Assembly: GCA_947056845.1 (NCBI GenBank)
Contig: CAMSCJ010000004.1
Location: 1 to 64,000, forward strand
DNA: 64,000 bases
Source: an uncultured Mycoplasmatota bacterium
GTDB taxonomy: Bacteria; Bacillota_I; Bacilli_A; RF39; UBA660
Reading direction: 5' to 3'
In this document: positions 15,616 to 23,363 of the stretch, piece after piece
Layout of the letters: each line of letters begins with the position of its first letter
Position numbering within the stretch: position 1 is the stretch's first letter
Made by a program: the position numbers and the translations under genes
Notes under the pieces: generated by a model
Seen by the model: the letters and a program-made list of their open reading frames with translations, nothing else
Told to the model about the DNA's origin: nothing
The model's database searches: none

Positions 15616-16626
15616 ATGGCAGATAATAGCCAAAGTCGTAAATGGGCTTTAACGATAAATAACCCACTAGAACATGGCTTTACGGATGAAGTAATAAAAG
15701 AAACTTTGCAAAAATTCGCTCTTGACTACTATTGTATGTGTAAGGAAATCGGAAACGAAACCCAAACACTTCATATTCATATCTTTATTTATTCAAAATC
15801 GCCGATTCGCTTTTCAACGATACAGAGTCGCTTTAATAAAATAGCCCACATAGAAAAAGCCTACGGGACTATACAAGATAATATTGACTATGTGAGAAAA
15901 ACGGGCAAGTTTGAAAATACAGACAAAGCCGAAACATCTATTGAGGGCAGTTTTGAAGAATACGGAACGATACCATCGGAACTACAAGAAAAAGACCCCG
16001 TTATAGGGCAATTATTGGAAGATATTAAAGATGGTAAGTCAAACATCGAGATTATAGAAAACAACCCACAATGGGCTTTAAAAATACGCGATATAGACTT
16101 GATAAGAGAAACTTATTTAGCCGATAAATACATGAAAGAAAATCGCGACATCATAGTAACTTATGTTTGGGGTAAAACGGGAGTCGGTAAGACACGAGAT
16201 ATATACAAAAGACATGGTGCTAAAAATATATGTCGTATTACGAATTATACAAGTAGTAGAGGTGTGAATTTTGACTCATATAGAAGTATAAATAATGTAC
16301 TTTGTTTTGAGGAATTTCATAGCCAAATACCCATCGGCGATATGCTTAACTATTTAGACATCTACCCCCTTATGCTCCCCGCGAGATACAATGATAAGGT
16401 GGCTTGTTACACTTATGTCTATATAACTTCAAATGTTCCCCTAGAGGAGCAATATTATGACTTACGATGTACTTTAAAGTATAGAGCAGTTTGGGACGCG
16501 TTTTTGCGTAGAATTAGTAACATAATTGAGTACAAAAGTGATGGCTCAATTATAGTACATAAAATGACTAAAAAATTGGAGGAATTAGAAAATGAAGAAA
16601 ATAAAACAAATAATAAAGAAAATTAA
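15616..16626 (+). CDS. rep: CRESS-DNA-virus-like replication initiator (Rep)
   Basis: The 336-residue protein joins an HUH endonuclease to a superfamily 3 helicase, the architecture of geminivirus, circovirus and phytoplasma-plasmid Reps. HUH motif I is KWALTINNP (9-17), motif II is LHIHIF with His53 and His55, and motif III is Tyr92-x-x-Lys95 in DYVRK. The helicase has Walker A GKTGVGKT (186-193), Walker B VLCFEEF (228-234) and motif C VYITSN (268-273). All catalytic residues are present, so it is probably active. It should nick the hairpin loop just upstream and start rolling-circle replication. It overlaps the ATPase gene by 35 bases. An AGGAG site sets the start. Confidence 0.93.
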   Translation: MADNSQSRKWALTINNPLEHGFTDEVIKETLQKFALDYYCMCKEIGNETQTLHIHIFIYSKSPIRFSTIQSRFNKIAHIEKAYGTIQDNIDYVRKTGKFENTDKAETSIEGSFEEYGTIPSELQEKDPVIGQLLEDIKDGKSNIEIIENNPQWALKIRDIDLIRETYLADKYMKENRDIIVTYVWGKTGVGKTRDIYKRHGAKNICRITNYTSSRGVNFDSYRSINNVLCFEEFHSQIPIGDMLNYLDIYPLMLPARYNDKVACYTYVYITSNVPLEEQYYDLRCTLKYRAVWDAFLRRISNIIEYKSDGSIIVHKMTKKLEELENEENKTNNKEN

Positions 16627-17812
16627 TATTATAAAGGTTATAATTGTATTATTATACCTAGTTATAGCACAATTATTATGGCATTTAGCACAAGACTATG
16701 CAATAGTTTATATAGTATCAAAGGCGACTACTGAATTGCAAACAAAAATATTATATGTTTTTTGGAGTATAGCAGTTGCATTAATTTTAACACTAATTTT
16801 AATAGCACTTATAATAACTTTAAAGAGGCACAACAAAGCCAAAGAAGAAGAACAAAAAAATGTTCAAGATGTCGGATTAAAAAATGAAAGTGGCGAGTTC
16901 GTAGAATTAGTAGATATTTTAGAGGGCGACAACGAAAACGAATTTACATATGTTATAGACCCTAAAAATATTTCAGTTGAAAAATTAAGAAAGCGACAAG
17001 ATGATTTAGAAACGATATATCATATAAAAATAGATTATATAGAACCTAGAATACCTACTAAATATGTAAATGTATATTGTACTCCATGGGAATTACTTAA
17101 ACCTACTTTATTTGAGGTAAATATAAATGACCACTTCCTAGACGACTTCTTGTCGGCTCTAGTAGTCGGATCTACGGGAAGTGGTAAAACCTACTTCGGA
17201 CATCAATTATTAGGCAAAATAGTACTAAATAAATATCATAATAAAAAAGATGTAGAAGTATTTATATGTGATAGAAAAAATGAAGATTATATACAATTTA
17301 AAAATTGTCCTAATTATTATGGTATTAACGCAATAGATGGCATTAGAAAAGTACATGAAATTTTTACTGAAAGATTAAACAATGACGAAAGTAACGAGAA
17401 GAAAAAAACTATTATATGTTTAATAGAAGAATACGCACTTTTGTTAAATTCGTTATCTTTAGACAAAAAAACGCAAGAGGAAATAAAAGGTAAAGTGGCA
17501 GATTTAATGTTTGCAGGTCGTAGCAAAAAAATTATTACAATAGTAAGTCTACAAAGAGCAGATGCGGAATACTTCCCACGAGGAGCAAAAGAACAATTTA
17601 AAAATATAATCATGATGGGAAATATATCTAAAATACAACTTGATATGTTATTAGACGAGGAACACAAGAAACAAGTTACGGAAAATAACCCACAAGGTTA
17701 TGGTTATTTATATGAATATGGAAATAGAAAATTGACGCGTATTAAAGTGGCTGAAATTTCACAAGAAAAACTAGACGCACTTGATACATTTATAAGTCGT
17801 AGGATGGGTTAA
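16592..17812 (+). CDS. FtsK/TcpA-like membrane DNA-translocase ATPase
   Basis: The 406-residue protein has two N-terminal membrane segments (about residues 12-33 and 50-77) and a cytoplasmic ATPase. That domain has Walker A GSTGSGKT (193-200), Walker [11 protein letters not shown] (273-282) and a sensor region [18 protein letters not shown]. This is the layout of TcpA/ConQ-type coupling proteins and of the AICE TraB-like translocases, which pump DNA across the membrane. No other conjugation genes are present, so it may move element DNA by itself or through a host machine. GGAGG sets the start, inside the end of rep. Confidence 0.88.
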   Translation: MKKIKQIIKKINIIKVIIVLLYLVIAQLLWHLAQDYAIVYIVSKATTELQTKILYVFWSIAVALILTLILIALIITLKRHNKAKEEEQKNVQDVGLKNESGEFVELVDILEGDNENEFTYVIDPKNISVEKLRKRQDDLETIYHIKIDYIEPRIPTKYVNVYCTPWELLKPTLFEVNINDHFLDDFLSALVVGSTGSGKTYFGHQLLGKIVLNKYHNKKDVEVFICDRKNEDYIQFKNCPNYYGINAIDGIRKVHEIFTERLNNDESNEKKKTIICLIEEYALLLNSLSLDKKTQEEIKGKVADLMFAGRSKKIITIVSLQRADAEYFPRGAKEQFKNIIMMGNISKIQLDMLLDEEHKKQVTENNPQGYGYLYEYGNRKLTRIKVAEISQEKLDALDTFISRRMG

Positions 17813-17814
17813 AT

Positions 17815-18051
17815 TTGAAAGAAATTAACTATCAAGAACTATATAAAATAAGTGATGTAGGTGTTCCTATTTGGCAAAAGTACCTACTCACTATTGAGGA
17901 AGCGTCAAAGTATTTCCGTATCGGCGAAAATAAACTTCGTAAACTAGCAGAAGAAAACCTAAACGCAAGTTGGGTTATCATGAACGGCAACCGAATTCAA
18001 ATAAAAAGAAAACAATTTGAAAAAATTATTGATACTTTAAATGTAATTTAA
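17815..18051 (+). CDS. xis: Excisionase (Tn916 Xis-like)
   Basis: The 78-residue protein has the excisionase/MerR-like winged helix. [28 protein letters not shown] (residues 20-47) is the DNA-binding pattern of Tn916-family Xis, and [18 protein letters not shown] follows. It should bend DNA at the ends and direct the integrase toward excision. The start is TTG at 17815, two bases after the ATPase stop. It precedes the integrase as in Tn916. Confidence 0.88.
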   Translation: MKEINYQELYKISDVGVPIWQKYLLTIEEASKYFRIGENKLRKLAEENLNASWVIMNGNRIQIKRKQFEKIIDTLNVI

Positions 18052-18059
18052 TGAAAATT

Positions 18060-18106
18060 GAGCCTTAATGTGTGATATAATGTTATTGCATATCAAGGCT
18101 CTTTCT
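18060..18106 (+). promoter_or_regulatory. Terminator-like hairpin enclosing the int promoter
   Basis: GAGCCTT (18060-18066) pairs with AAGGCTC (18095-18101), and TTTCT follows. The loop contains a perfect extended -10 element TGATATAAT (18073-18081). Readthrough RNA from rep-xis would form the hairpin, whereas transcripts started in the loop lack its 5' arm and continue into int. Confidence 0.6.
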
Positions 18107-18129
18107 ATTATTGAAAGGAGCAAAAAAAT

Positions 18130-19419
18130 ATGATAGAAAAAAGACGCGATAAAAAAAATCGTATTTTACATAACGGAGAGAGCCAACGAAAAGATGGAAG
18201 ATATGTTTACAAATATACCGATAGTTTCGGTAAACCACAATTTATATATGCTTGGAAGTTAGTACCAACCGATAAAACACCAAACGGGAAACGCGACGAC
18301 AAGTCTTTAAGAGAAAAGGAACAAGAAATTTTAAAGGACATTAGCGATGGAATCGACACCATAGGCAAAAAAATAAGTGTATGTCAATTATATGCTAAAA
18401 AGAATAATCAACGACCAAATGTTAAAGATAAAACAAAAAAAGGACGCAATAGACTTATGAGATACCTAGAAGAAGATAAAATTGGTGCTTGTTCTATTGA
18501 AAACATTAAGATGTCAGACGCCAAAGAATGGGTTATACGAATGAAAGAAAAAGGAATAGCCTACCAAACTATAAAAAATGATAAGCGTTCTTTATATTCG
18601 GCGTTTCAAATGGCTATACAAGACGACTATATAAGGAAAAACCCTTTTGAGTTTAAAATTGACGATGTAATAGAAAATGACACCGAGAAGAATATACCCC
18701 TTACATTAGAACAAGAAGAAAGCCTATACTCTTTTATAGAAAGTGATAAAACTTGTTCTAAATATTATGACGAAATTATTTTAATAAGAGAAACGGGACT
18801 TCGTATATCGGAATTTTGCGGACTAATAGAAACCGACCTAGATTTTGAAAATAGACTAATCAATATAGACCATCAACTTTTAAAAAATAGTGAACGAGGT
18901 TATTATATTGACGATACTAAAACCGATAATGGAGTTAGGAAAGTACCTATGAGCGACAAAGCGTATGAAATTTTTAAGTGTATAATAGAAAATCGTAAAA
19001 GTTCAAAGACTATTGTTATTGATGGTTATAGTGGGTTTTTATTTATAAATAGAAATGGTAACCCAAGAACAAATATAGAGTACGATGGTATTTTTAATCG
19101 AATTGTAAAAAAATATAATAAATGTCATGAGGAAAAACTTCCTAAAAAAATGACACCCCATACATTAAGGCATACTTTTTGTACTAATTGGGCTAACGAT
19201 GGAATGAACCCTCGTACACTTCAATACATTATGGGACATAAAAATATTGAAATGACATTGAAGTATTATACACACCCTACTTATACATCGGCACAAGCAG
19301 AGATGGAAAGAATAATCAAGCAAAAGCAATTTTACTACGAATTTACTACTTTTGAAAGCGAAAATATAAGAAATTATAAAAATATATGTGAACATCTTCC
19401 AAAAATAAAAATGTCTTAA
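18130..19419 (+). CDS. int: Tn916-family tyrosine recombinase (integrase)
   Basis: The 429-residue protein opens EKRRDKKNRILHNGESQRKDGRYVYKY-like, the arm-binding domain of Tn916 Int, and then has the core-binding SAM-like domain (SDAKEWVIRMKEKGIAYQTI). The catalytic residues are Arg225 in GLRISEF, His344 and Arg347 in HTLRHTF, the His of MGHKN, and a Tyr-Tyr pair at 379-380 in KYYTH. Compared with Tn916 Int (about 405 residues) it has a C-terminal tail of about 25 residues. The right arm-type repeats lie inside its 3' end. GAAAGGAG sets the start. Confidence 0.95.
   Translation: MIEKRRDKKNRILHNGESQRKDGRYVYKYTDSFGKPQFIYAWKLVPTDKTPNGKRDDKSLREKEQEILKDISDGIDTIGKKISVCQLYAKKNNQRPNVKDKTKKGRNRLMRYLEEDKIGACSIENIKMSDAKEWVIRMKEKGIAYQTIKNDKRSLYSAFQMAIQDDYIRKNPFEFKIDDVIENDTEKNIPLTLEQEESLYSFIESDKTCSKYYDEIILIRETGLRISEFCGLIETDLDFENRLINIDHQLLKNSERGYYIDDTKTDNGVRKVPMSDKAYEIFKCIIENRKSSKTIVIDGYSGFLFINRNGNPRTNIEYDGIFNRIVKKYNKCHEEKLPKKMTPHTLRHTFCTNWANDGMNPRTLQYIMGHKNIEMTLKYYTHPTYTSAQAEMERIIKQKQFYYEFTTFESENIRNYKNICEHLPKIKMS
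19329..19360. repeat. Right integrase arm-type sites (two tandem copies)
   Basis: The stretch matches 11126-11157 at 29 of 32 positions in direct orientation. Its minus strand reads AAGTAGTAAATTC followed by GTAGTAAAAT. It lies within the last 90 bases of int, as expected for right-end arm sites of Tn916-like elements. Confidence 0.75.
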
Positions 19420-19470
19420 ATGCTTATAAATAAAGGTTATAAAGACATTTAAGAACTTATAAAAAGATAG

Positions 19471-19495
19471 TCAAAAAACTATATAACTTTTAATG
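19471..19495. other. Putative right end (attR region) of the integrated element
   Basis: This AT-rich stretch 50 bases after int matches the left-end candidate in two ways: AAAACTATATAACTTTT (19475-19491) is a near-direct copy of 11043-11058, and 19471-19495 is an imperfect inverted copy of 11061-11081. The true cut may lie a few bases to either side. Confidence 0.35.
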
Positions 19496-19553
19496 TAAAA
19501 ACTCCTTTCTTAATAAAGTATATCATAATTATAAAATAAAATGAACATTAAAT

Positions 19554-20435
19554 TTAATTAGTTTTAATATTATTAAATAAATTTTTTAGACTAAATTTTT
19601 TTGTTTTGGTTTTTGACTCCTTTTTTGTCGCTTCTAACTTCGTATATATAACGTTTGCTTCATAAATCGAAAGATCCTCTTTAGCTGTTATATTAAAATT
19701 CTCAATATATTCTTTATATGGAAGTAGGTGATGGCAAAAACTATCATCAGATTCCATATCTGTATAAAAAGTAAAATCATTTATACTATAATATCTATTA
19801 GCAATTTTTAAAAATAAACACTTTAAATAATCATAAGACATGTCCTTTGTTCCATCATTAGTATAGCGTCCGCAACAACCAATCCAATTATTTGCTAATA
19901 ATCGGTAATTTATGAAATTCTTTTCCATAAAAACTTGATTGTCAATGATAGTTTCACTAGTTAACAAATCTAGGCTTCCTATAAAATAATCGCTAATAGA
20001 ATGTAAAGCATTTTTATCATATAATTCTATGCCTTTATAATCATTGATAATTATATTAAAATAATTTATAGCCTCATTAATTGTTAATTGATTTGGTATA
20101 ATAAAATCTACTTTGGGAAAATAATTTTTGAAACTTGTTAAGCAAGAACAATAATCATCACCATTCTCTTTATAGATATTACCATCGTGTAAGCATAGAT
20201 AACCATCATCTTGCCTTAAAAATACGGTATAGACCGTTTCATATATTCTTCCATTTCGACTTCTCATAAAATTATAGTTATCGTCTATTGCGCCCTTCTC
20301 AATTAACTTTATCTTTTTTATAAAAAGACCTGAAAAATCAGTATCATGTGGAATTAATAGATTACCTTGTTTACATGAAATATTTACCTTTCCAATATAA
20401 AAGTCATCAATTTTATATAATACCTTATTGTTCAT
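19554..20435 (-). CDS. Unknown 293-residue protein
   Basis: I do not recognise this protein. It has no signal peptide or membrane segment. The N-terminal half is strand-rich (DDFYIGKVNISCKQGNLLIPHDT, then YTVFLRQDDGYLCLHDG). A WIGCCGRYTNDG segment near residue 185 adds a Cys pair, and the C-terminus is Lys-rich. It is the first gene right of the element and runs toward it. Its start codon is ATG at 20435. No function is proposed. Confidence 0.5.
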   Translation of the reverse strand: MNNKVLYKIDDFYIGKVNISCKQGNLLIPHDTDFSGLFIKKIKLIEKGAIDDNYNFMRSRNGRIYETVYTVFLRQDDGYLCLHDGNIYKENGDDYCSCLTSFKNYFPKVDFIIPNQLTINEAINYFNIIINDYKGIELYDKNALHSISDYFIGSLDLLTSETIIDNQVFMEKNFINYRLLANNWIGCCGRYTNDGTKDMSYDYLKCLFLKIANRYYSINDFTFYTDMESDDSFCHHLLPYKEYIENFNITAKEDLSIYEANVIYTKLEATKKESKTKTKKFSLKNLFNNIKTN

Positions 20436-20526
20436 TTAAACACAACCCTTCGTAATAGAGTATACCATACATATTTTAAAAAATAAATGTCAAATTTAAT
20501 TATATATATTATTTTTTCTAAAATAA

Positions 20527-20535
20527 TGCTATAAT
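20527..20535 (+). promoter_or_regulatory. Extended -10 promoter of deoD
   Basis: TGCTATAAT is a perfect TGnTATAAT element 23 bases before the deoD start. GGGAGG lies between them. No -35 is seen. Confidence 0.65.
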
Positions 20536-20557
20536 AAAAATAGGGAGGATTGATAAA

Positions 20558-21271
20558 ATGCCAACAGCTCATAATCAGGCACAAAAGGGTGAGATTGCTA
20601 AAACAGTAATTATGTCAGGTGATCCATTACGAATTAAGGCGATTGCCGAAAAATATTTAGAAAATGCAAAGTTAGTAAATGAAATTAGAAATATATATGC
20701 TTATACAGGAACATACAAAGGAAAAGAAGTAACCGTTATGGCTCATGGTATGGGAATTCCTAGTATGGGAATTTATGCTTATGAATTGTTTAAATTTTAC
20801 GATGTTGAGAAAATCATTCGTTTAGGTTCTTGTGGAGCTTATATTGAAGACTTAAATTTATTAGATATTATTTTAGTAGATAAAAGTTATACAGAAAGTA
20901 ATTTTGCGTATACCTTAAATAATGATGATACGAAAATGTCCGTATCATCAGATGAAGTTAATAAGCAAATTGAGAGTGTAGCTAAAGAAAAAAATATCAA
21001 TATTGTTAAAGGAAATGTCTTTTCAACTGATTGTTTTGATTGGTATATTACTGATTTAAATGTTTTCTTGAATCGATTACCAAAAGATTTAAATGCGATT
21101 GCTGCTGAAATGGAATCTTTTGCGCTTTTCTATTTAGCAAAAATGTTTAATCGTAAAGCTGCTTGTTTGCTTACAGTCGTTGATTCGCATTATAAAAAGG
21201 AAGAATTGAGTGCTATTGAAAGACAAAAATCGTTAGATGATATGACCATATTAGCATTAGAAAGTATTTAA
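20558..21271 (+). CDS. deoD: Purine nucleoside phosphorylase (DeoD type)
   Basis: The 237-residue protein is a hexameric-type purine nucleoside phosphorylase, which splits purine (deoxy)nucleosides with phosphate for salvage. The phosphate loop MSGDPLRIK (residues 19-27), GMGIPSMGIYAYEL, RLGSCGAY, and AAEMESFALF (ribose-binding Glu) are present. The general acid Asp sits in LLTVVDSH. The length is typical. It is monocistronic, with its own promoter and terminator. Confidence 0.95.
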   Translation: MPTAHNQAQKGEIAKTVIMSGDPLRIKAIAEKYLENAKLVNEIRNIYAYTGTYKGKEVTVMAHGMGIPSMGIYAYELFKFYDVEKIIRLGSCGAYIEDLNLLDIILVDKSYTESNFAYTLNNDDTKMSVSSDEVNKQIESVAKEKNINIVKGNVFSTDCFDWYITDLNVFLNRLPKDLNAIAAEMESFALFYLAKMFNRKAACLLTVVDSHYKKEELSAIERQKSLDDMTILALESI

Positions 21272-21273
21272 AA

Positions 21274-21302
21274 AAATCTAGTAACTAATTTACTAGATTT
21301 TT
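21274..21302 (+). terminator. deoD terminator
   Basis: AAATCTAGTA and TACTAGATTT form a perfect ten-base stem, with T residues following. Confidence 0.8.
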
Positions 21303-21312
21303 AATAACAAAA

Positions 21313-21388
21313 TGGTGTCCTCTTGGGGGCTCGAACCCCAGACCCACTGATTAAGAGTCAGTTGCTCTACCAACTGAGCTAAGAAGAC
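21313..21388 (-). tRNA. tRNA-Lys (anticodon CTT)
   Basis: The minus strand folds as a standard 76-base tRNA. The acceptor is GTCTTCT/AGAGGAC with encoded CCA, the D loop is AGTTGGTA, the anticodon stem is ACTGA/TCAGT with loop CTCTTAA (anticodon CTT, Lys), and the T loop is TTCGAGC. It is well formed throughout. Confidence 0.97.
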
Positions 21389-21479
21389 AAAAAAATAATT
21401 ACTAACCAATTATAGCATAATTTTTGTAGTTTGTGAATACATTTTTATAATATTTTTATAATTAGAAAGGAATAGTATT

Positions 21480-22226
21480 ATGAATTTTAAAATTGATTAT
21501 TATTTTAAGGAAATAGAAAAAGATGAAATTTTTTATAAATTAATTAACAACAAAAATGAAGTGTTAGAAATTTTTGATGAAAGTCATAAATTTATTGAAT
21601 TAATAAAAACAAAAGAGCAACAAGAAATTTATACTAATAAAATTGGTGATAATGTTAAGATTATTGGAAGTGTTTATATAGGTGAGGGCACAGAAATTCA
21701 GAATGGTTGTATTATTGAAGGACCAGTTTATATAGGAAAAAACTGTAAACTATTATATAATGCTTATATTAGACCAGGAACTATATTAGGAAGTGATTGT
21801 GTCATTGGCTTTTGTAGCGAGGTTAAACACACTATTATGCGTGATGGGTCAAAGGTATCAGATTTAGCTTTCGTAGGCGACTCTATAATAGGAAAAAATT
21901 CACGAATTGGTTCTGGTGTTATTGTTGCAAATAGGGGCTTTAATCAGTCAGATATCATTATAAAAGATGAGAATAAAAATCGAATTAATCTAAAAAGAGA
22001 CGTAATGGGTATTGTTTTAGGTGATAATAGTCGAATTGGTTCTAATGCTACAACTTCCCCTGGAACTTTTATTGGAATGTTTACTTGGATTTTTCCGCAT
22101 ACATGTATTCATGGATTTATACCTAGTGAAAAAAAAGTATATGATAAACAAAATTTGATTTTTCTTGAAAATGAAAAACAAGTATTATCTAAGTCAACAG
22201 AATGGGATCATACCCAATATAACTAG
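21480..22226 (+). CDS. Left-handed beta-helix nucleotidyltransferase/acyltransferase-like protein
   Basis: Residues 55-210 carry hexapeptide repeats (VKIIGSVYIGEGTEIQNGCIIEGPVYIGKNCKL, IGKNSRIGSGVIV, LGDNSRIGSNATTSPG), which fold as a left-handed beta-helix like the C-terminal half of GlmU. No pyrophosphorylase domain is attached; residues 1-50 are a short helical cap. Such proteins bind or acylate nucleotide sugars, but the substrate here is unknown. It stands alone downstream of the tRNA. Confidence 0.75.
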   Translation: MNFKIDYYFKEIEKDEIFYKLINNKNEVLEIFDESHKFIELIKTKEQQEIYTNKIGDNVKIIGSVYIGEGTEIQNGCIIEGPVYIGKNCKLLYNAYIRPGTILGSDCVIGFCSEVKHTIMRDGSKVSDLAFVGDSIIGKNSRIGSGVIVANRGFNQSDIIIKDENKNRINLKRDVMGIVLGDNSRIGSNATTSPGTFIGMFTWIFPHTCIHGFIPSEKKVYDKQNLIFLENEKQVLSKSTEWDHTQYN

Positions 22227-22240
22227 AAACTTTTTATTTA

Positions 22241-22279
22241 AAACAACTTTTAAGATATTAACATAAAAAGTTGTTTTTT
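22241..22279 (+). terminator. Hairpin terminator
   Basis: AAACAACTTTT (22241-22251) pairs with AAAAGTTGTTT (22266-22276), followed by a T run. Confidence 0.8.
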
Positions 22280-22340
22280 TCTCTTTAAATATTAAAAAAA
22301 TAATGTTATAATATAAAACATTATTTAAGAGGGGATTAAT

Positions 22341-23363
22341 ATGGATAATAATTTTAAAAGTTTAGATAATTACATTAATGAAATTATTAAAATTGGTGAT
22401 AGCTATATTGATATTGACCGATTGATGGGATTTATCGAGCAAATGAATTTAACAATTGAAGAAAAAAATGCAATTATTAAAAAAGTTTATTCTTATAATT
22501 TAGTGATTACACAAAAAATAGCAAAGGAAAATGAGGAGTTAGAGAAGATTAATAACACAGATGTTGATGGTATTGCTGAAATTAAATTGAATATACCAAA
22601 AAAAATAATTGCGCCATCAAAATTTGAGCAGATTAATAACAAAACTATAGATATTTCTAATTATATAGGATTTATCGAGCAGCTTACTGATCCAGATGGT
22701 TTTATTGCGCTTGCTGATATGATAAATGAACATGAATATGAAGATGTTATTAATTGTTTATTAAAACATTATTATTTGGAATTAGTTACTATAAAAAAAT
22801 TGGAATATGAAGAAAAAGACAATAGTGATTTTAATAAGTATGAACAACAGATACATGAAATTATTGATAATTTGCAATATCTTCAAATTAGCCGACAACA
22901 AGATGATTTATCTATAAATAATCAAATTTTATACTTAACAACACAATATGGCAATAATGTTTTCCTAAATAGTTTAAATCAAATACCATCTGAATATTAT
23001 GATAATATTTCAATAGCATTTAACTCAATAATAAATAGTAATTTTAAAAATAATAAACGTGTAGGGAAAAAGAATGATGGCTTTTATTCACCATTATTAG
23101 AGGTTAAAAGTGATAAGGTTAGAATCTTTTATTTAAAAATAAAAAGTAATTTGTATTTAATTATGGATATCATAGTAAAAAAATTCAATACAAATAATGA
23201 GTATGGGAGATATATTCGCGGAATATCTAAGGAAGGATTTTTACAAATCAGAGACTTTTTAAAAATGACATCTAGTGAACAGCAAATATTATTAGATGAA
23301 CATTCCAAAACTACTGATGATATAAACATTATTTTAAATGGAAAAAAGAAGGTGTTAAAATGA
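22341..23363 (+). CDS. Unknown protein with an internal repeat, paired with the next gene
   Basis: I do not recognise this 340-residue protein. A motif occurs twice, YIDIDRLMGFIEQ (22-34) and TIDISNYIGFIEQ (102-114), and its DNA GGATTTATCGAGCA is identical in both (22429 and 22668). The rest is charged and helical. A later part (FYSPLLEVKSDKVRIFYLKI) could be a small binding or toxin-like fold, but I cannot support that. It overlaps the next gene by ATGA, so the two products are probably made together. Confidence 0.5.
   Translation: MDNNFKSLDNYINEIIKIGDSYIDIDRLMGFIEQMNLTIEEKNAIIKKVYSYNLVITQKIAKENEELEKINNTDVDGIAEIKLNIPKKIIAPSKFEQINNKTIDISNYIGFIEQLTDPDGFIALADMINEHEYEDVINCLLKHYYLELVTIKKLEYEEKDNSDFNKYEQQIHEIIDNLQYLQISRQQDDLSINNQILYLTTQYGNNVFLNSLNQIPSEYYDNISIAFNSIINSNFKNNKRVGKKNDGFYSPLLEVKSDKVRIFYLKIKSNLYLIMDIIVKKFNTNNEYGRYIRGISKEGFLQIRDFLKMTSSEQQILLDEHSKTTDDINIILNGKKKVLK

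Larger units (their letters stand above)
11043..19495. mobile_element. Integrated CRESS-Rep/FtsK element with Tn916-type Int and Xis
   Basis: This block of about 8.4 kb carries a complete set of mobile-element functions: XRE regulator, surface-protein cargo, second HTH protein, small protein, iteron-hairpin origin, CRESS-like Rep, membrane FtsK/TcpA-like ATPase, excisionase and Tn916-type integrase. All except the XRE regulator are on the plus strand. Integrase arm-type repeats lie at 11126-11157 and 19329-19360. From about 15.1 to 19.4 kb the base use is visibly richer in G and C (codons such as ACG, CGC and GAC) than in the flanks. The outer ends given here are provisional. It resembles an actinomycete AICE in logic, with Rep plus an FtsK-like transfer protein and no separate type IV secretion set. 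Confidence 0.85.

Noticed and set aside
17317-17667. Minus-strand open frame inside the FtsK-like gene
   Set aside because: It is antisense to a clear ATPase domain, has no ribosome site and is low-complexity; it is a shadow frame.
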